From the NCBI GenBank assembly GCA_051652645.1, contig JBOFUP010000050.1:1-13679 (forward strand): DNA of 13,679 nt, in the 5' to 3' direction. Shown in pieces: positions 13,511 to 13,679 of this stretch. The position numbers and the translations under genes are program-made. Position 1 is the first letter of the stretch; every line of letters begins with the position of its first letter. Origin of the DNA: UBA7332 sp051652645. GTDB taxonomy: Bacteria > Bacteroidota > Bacteroidia > Bacteroidales > UBA7332. The notes beneath the pieces are model-generated. The model ran no database searches. It had not been told where the DNA came from and saw only the letters and a list, made by a program, of their open reading frames with translations.

Positions 13511-13518
13511 CAAATATA
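13511..13518 (-). promoter_or_regulatory. -7 promoter element of the PHP-lipoprotein operon
   Basis: Read on the minus strand this is TATATTTG, matching TAnnTTTG, between the tRNA terminator and the PHP gene. It predicts a start near 13505 and a leader of about 40 nt to the ATG at 13466, supporting that start choice. No TTTG lies at the canonical -33 distance. Confidence 0.45.
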
Positions 13519-13523
13519 TAAAC

Positions 13524-13560
13524 AAAAAGAGAGCTGTCCGCAATGAACAGCTCTCTTTTT
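13524..13560. terminator. Intrinsic terminator downstream of the tRNA-Gln genes
   Basis: A perfect 14-bp stem (13524-13537 with 13547-13560) encloses a 9-nt loop. The GAGAGCTGT core is flanked by five A and five T, so it reads as a terminator on both strands. On the minus strand it ends the tRNA transcript immediately after the tRNA 3' end and insulates the PHP gene. Confidence 0.9.
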
Positions 13561-13561
13561 G

Positions 13562-13632
13562 TTGACCTACAAGGATTCGAACCCAGACTAACAGAACCAA
13601 AATCTGCTGTGCTACCATTACACAATAGGTCA
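13562..13632 (-). tRNA. tRNA-Gln (anticodon UUG)
   Basis: The minus strand folds into a cloverleaf. The acceptor is TGACCTA/TAGGTCA with discriminator A and no encoded CCA. The D arm is GTG-TAATGGTAG-CAC. The anticodon stem is GCAGA/TCTGT with loop TTTTGGT, placing TTG at 34-36, which decodes CAA. The T arm has the TTCGAAT loop. The T stem (CTGGG/CCTTG) is weak, with a U·U mismatch at 50-64 and a G·U at 51-63, and the variable loop is only 4 nt. It is the downstream member of a tandem pair. Confidence 0.9.
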
Positions 13633-13658
13633 AACTAAATCTTCCCGAAGAAAAATTG

Positions 13659-13679
13659 TTGACCTACAAGGATTCGAAC
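13659..13679 (-). tRNA. Second tRNA-Gln copy, 3' end only (cut by window edge)
   Basis: The 24 bases 13656-13679 are identical to 13559-13582, the 3' end of the tRNA-Gln gene just downstream. They include the acceptor strand, the CCTTG half of the T stem and most of the T loop. The anticodon is outside the window, so Gln identity is inferred. The 26-nt spacer contains a small TCTTC/GAAGA hairpin. Confidence 0.75.

Noticed and set aside
13467..13625. N-terminal extension of the PHP frame beginning MCNGSTADFGSVSLGSN
   Set aside because: These codons read through the tRNA-Gln gene and the terminator; CNGSTADFGS is a translated tRNA. The real start is after the -7 element at 13511-13518.
1..13679. 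CRISPR array, prophage or insertion sequence
   Set aside because: No spaced repeat series, transposase/integrase motifs or terminal inverted repeats were seen; the only exact long repeat is the shared 3' end of the tandem tRNAs.

Overview
The window looks like a chromosomal segment from a low-GC member of the Bacteroidota, probably order Bacteroidales. The evidence is the repeated TAnnTTTG promoter elements, the dapB–long lepB–lepB-like–WbqC gene order, a DUF2851 gene, and long intergenic regions without clear Shine-Dalgarno sites. I see no insertion sequence, integrase or CRISPR array, and gene and intergene style is uniform.

Layout, left to right. (1) The first codons of guaB on the minus strand (1-66). 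(2) A 471-bp gene-free AT-rich stretch (67-537) with DnaA-box-like 9-mers, a perfect 17-bp palindrome, the guaB promoter, and a promoter with two operator-like palindromes in front of gpx. (3) A peroxide-defence pair, gpx and an OhrR-type marR, closed by a perfect 20-bp-stem bidirectional terminator. (4) A surface-glycan module: a MOP-family flippase on the minus strand, divergent from a tight four-gene operon (3076-6250). The operon encodes a GNGPS-motif putative glycosyltransferase, an SpsF-like cytidylyltransferase, a sialate/Kdn-9-phosphate-synthase-like enzyme and a KdsC-like HAD phosphatase. (5) A DUF2851 gene on the minus strand. (6) A plus-strand run, dapB–lepB–degenerate lepB paralogue–WbqC (7636-11138). 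(7) A minus-strand run: tandem tRNA-Gln genes, a strong terminator, a membrane-anchored PHP-domain hydrolase and a thioredoxin-fold lipoprotein without CxxC.

The most interesting unit is region 4. Its synthase resembles the eukaryotic 9-phosphate type, and its phosphatase carries TGE where KDO8P phosphatases carry TGR. No epimerase or amino-sugar gene is present. Together these suggest a short route from mannose-6-phosphate and PEP to CMP-Kdn (or a related nonulosonate), with an SpsF-type activating enzyme in place of classical NeuA and a neighbouring candidate transferase and flippase. Second is the lepB pair: the downstream copy has lost both the catalytic Ser and Lys and so looks like a conserved pseudo-signal-peptidase. 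Third is the gpx-ohrR operon with two operator-like sites around its promoter.

Functions are inferred from motif reading only; no database search was possible.
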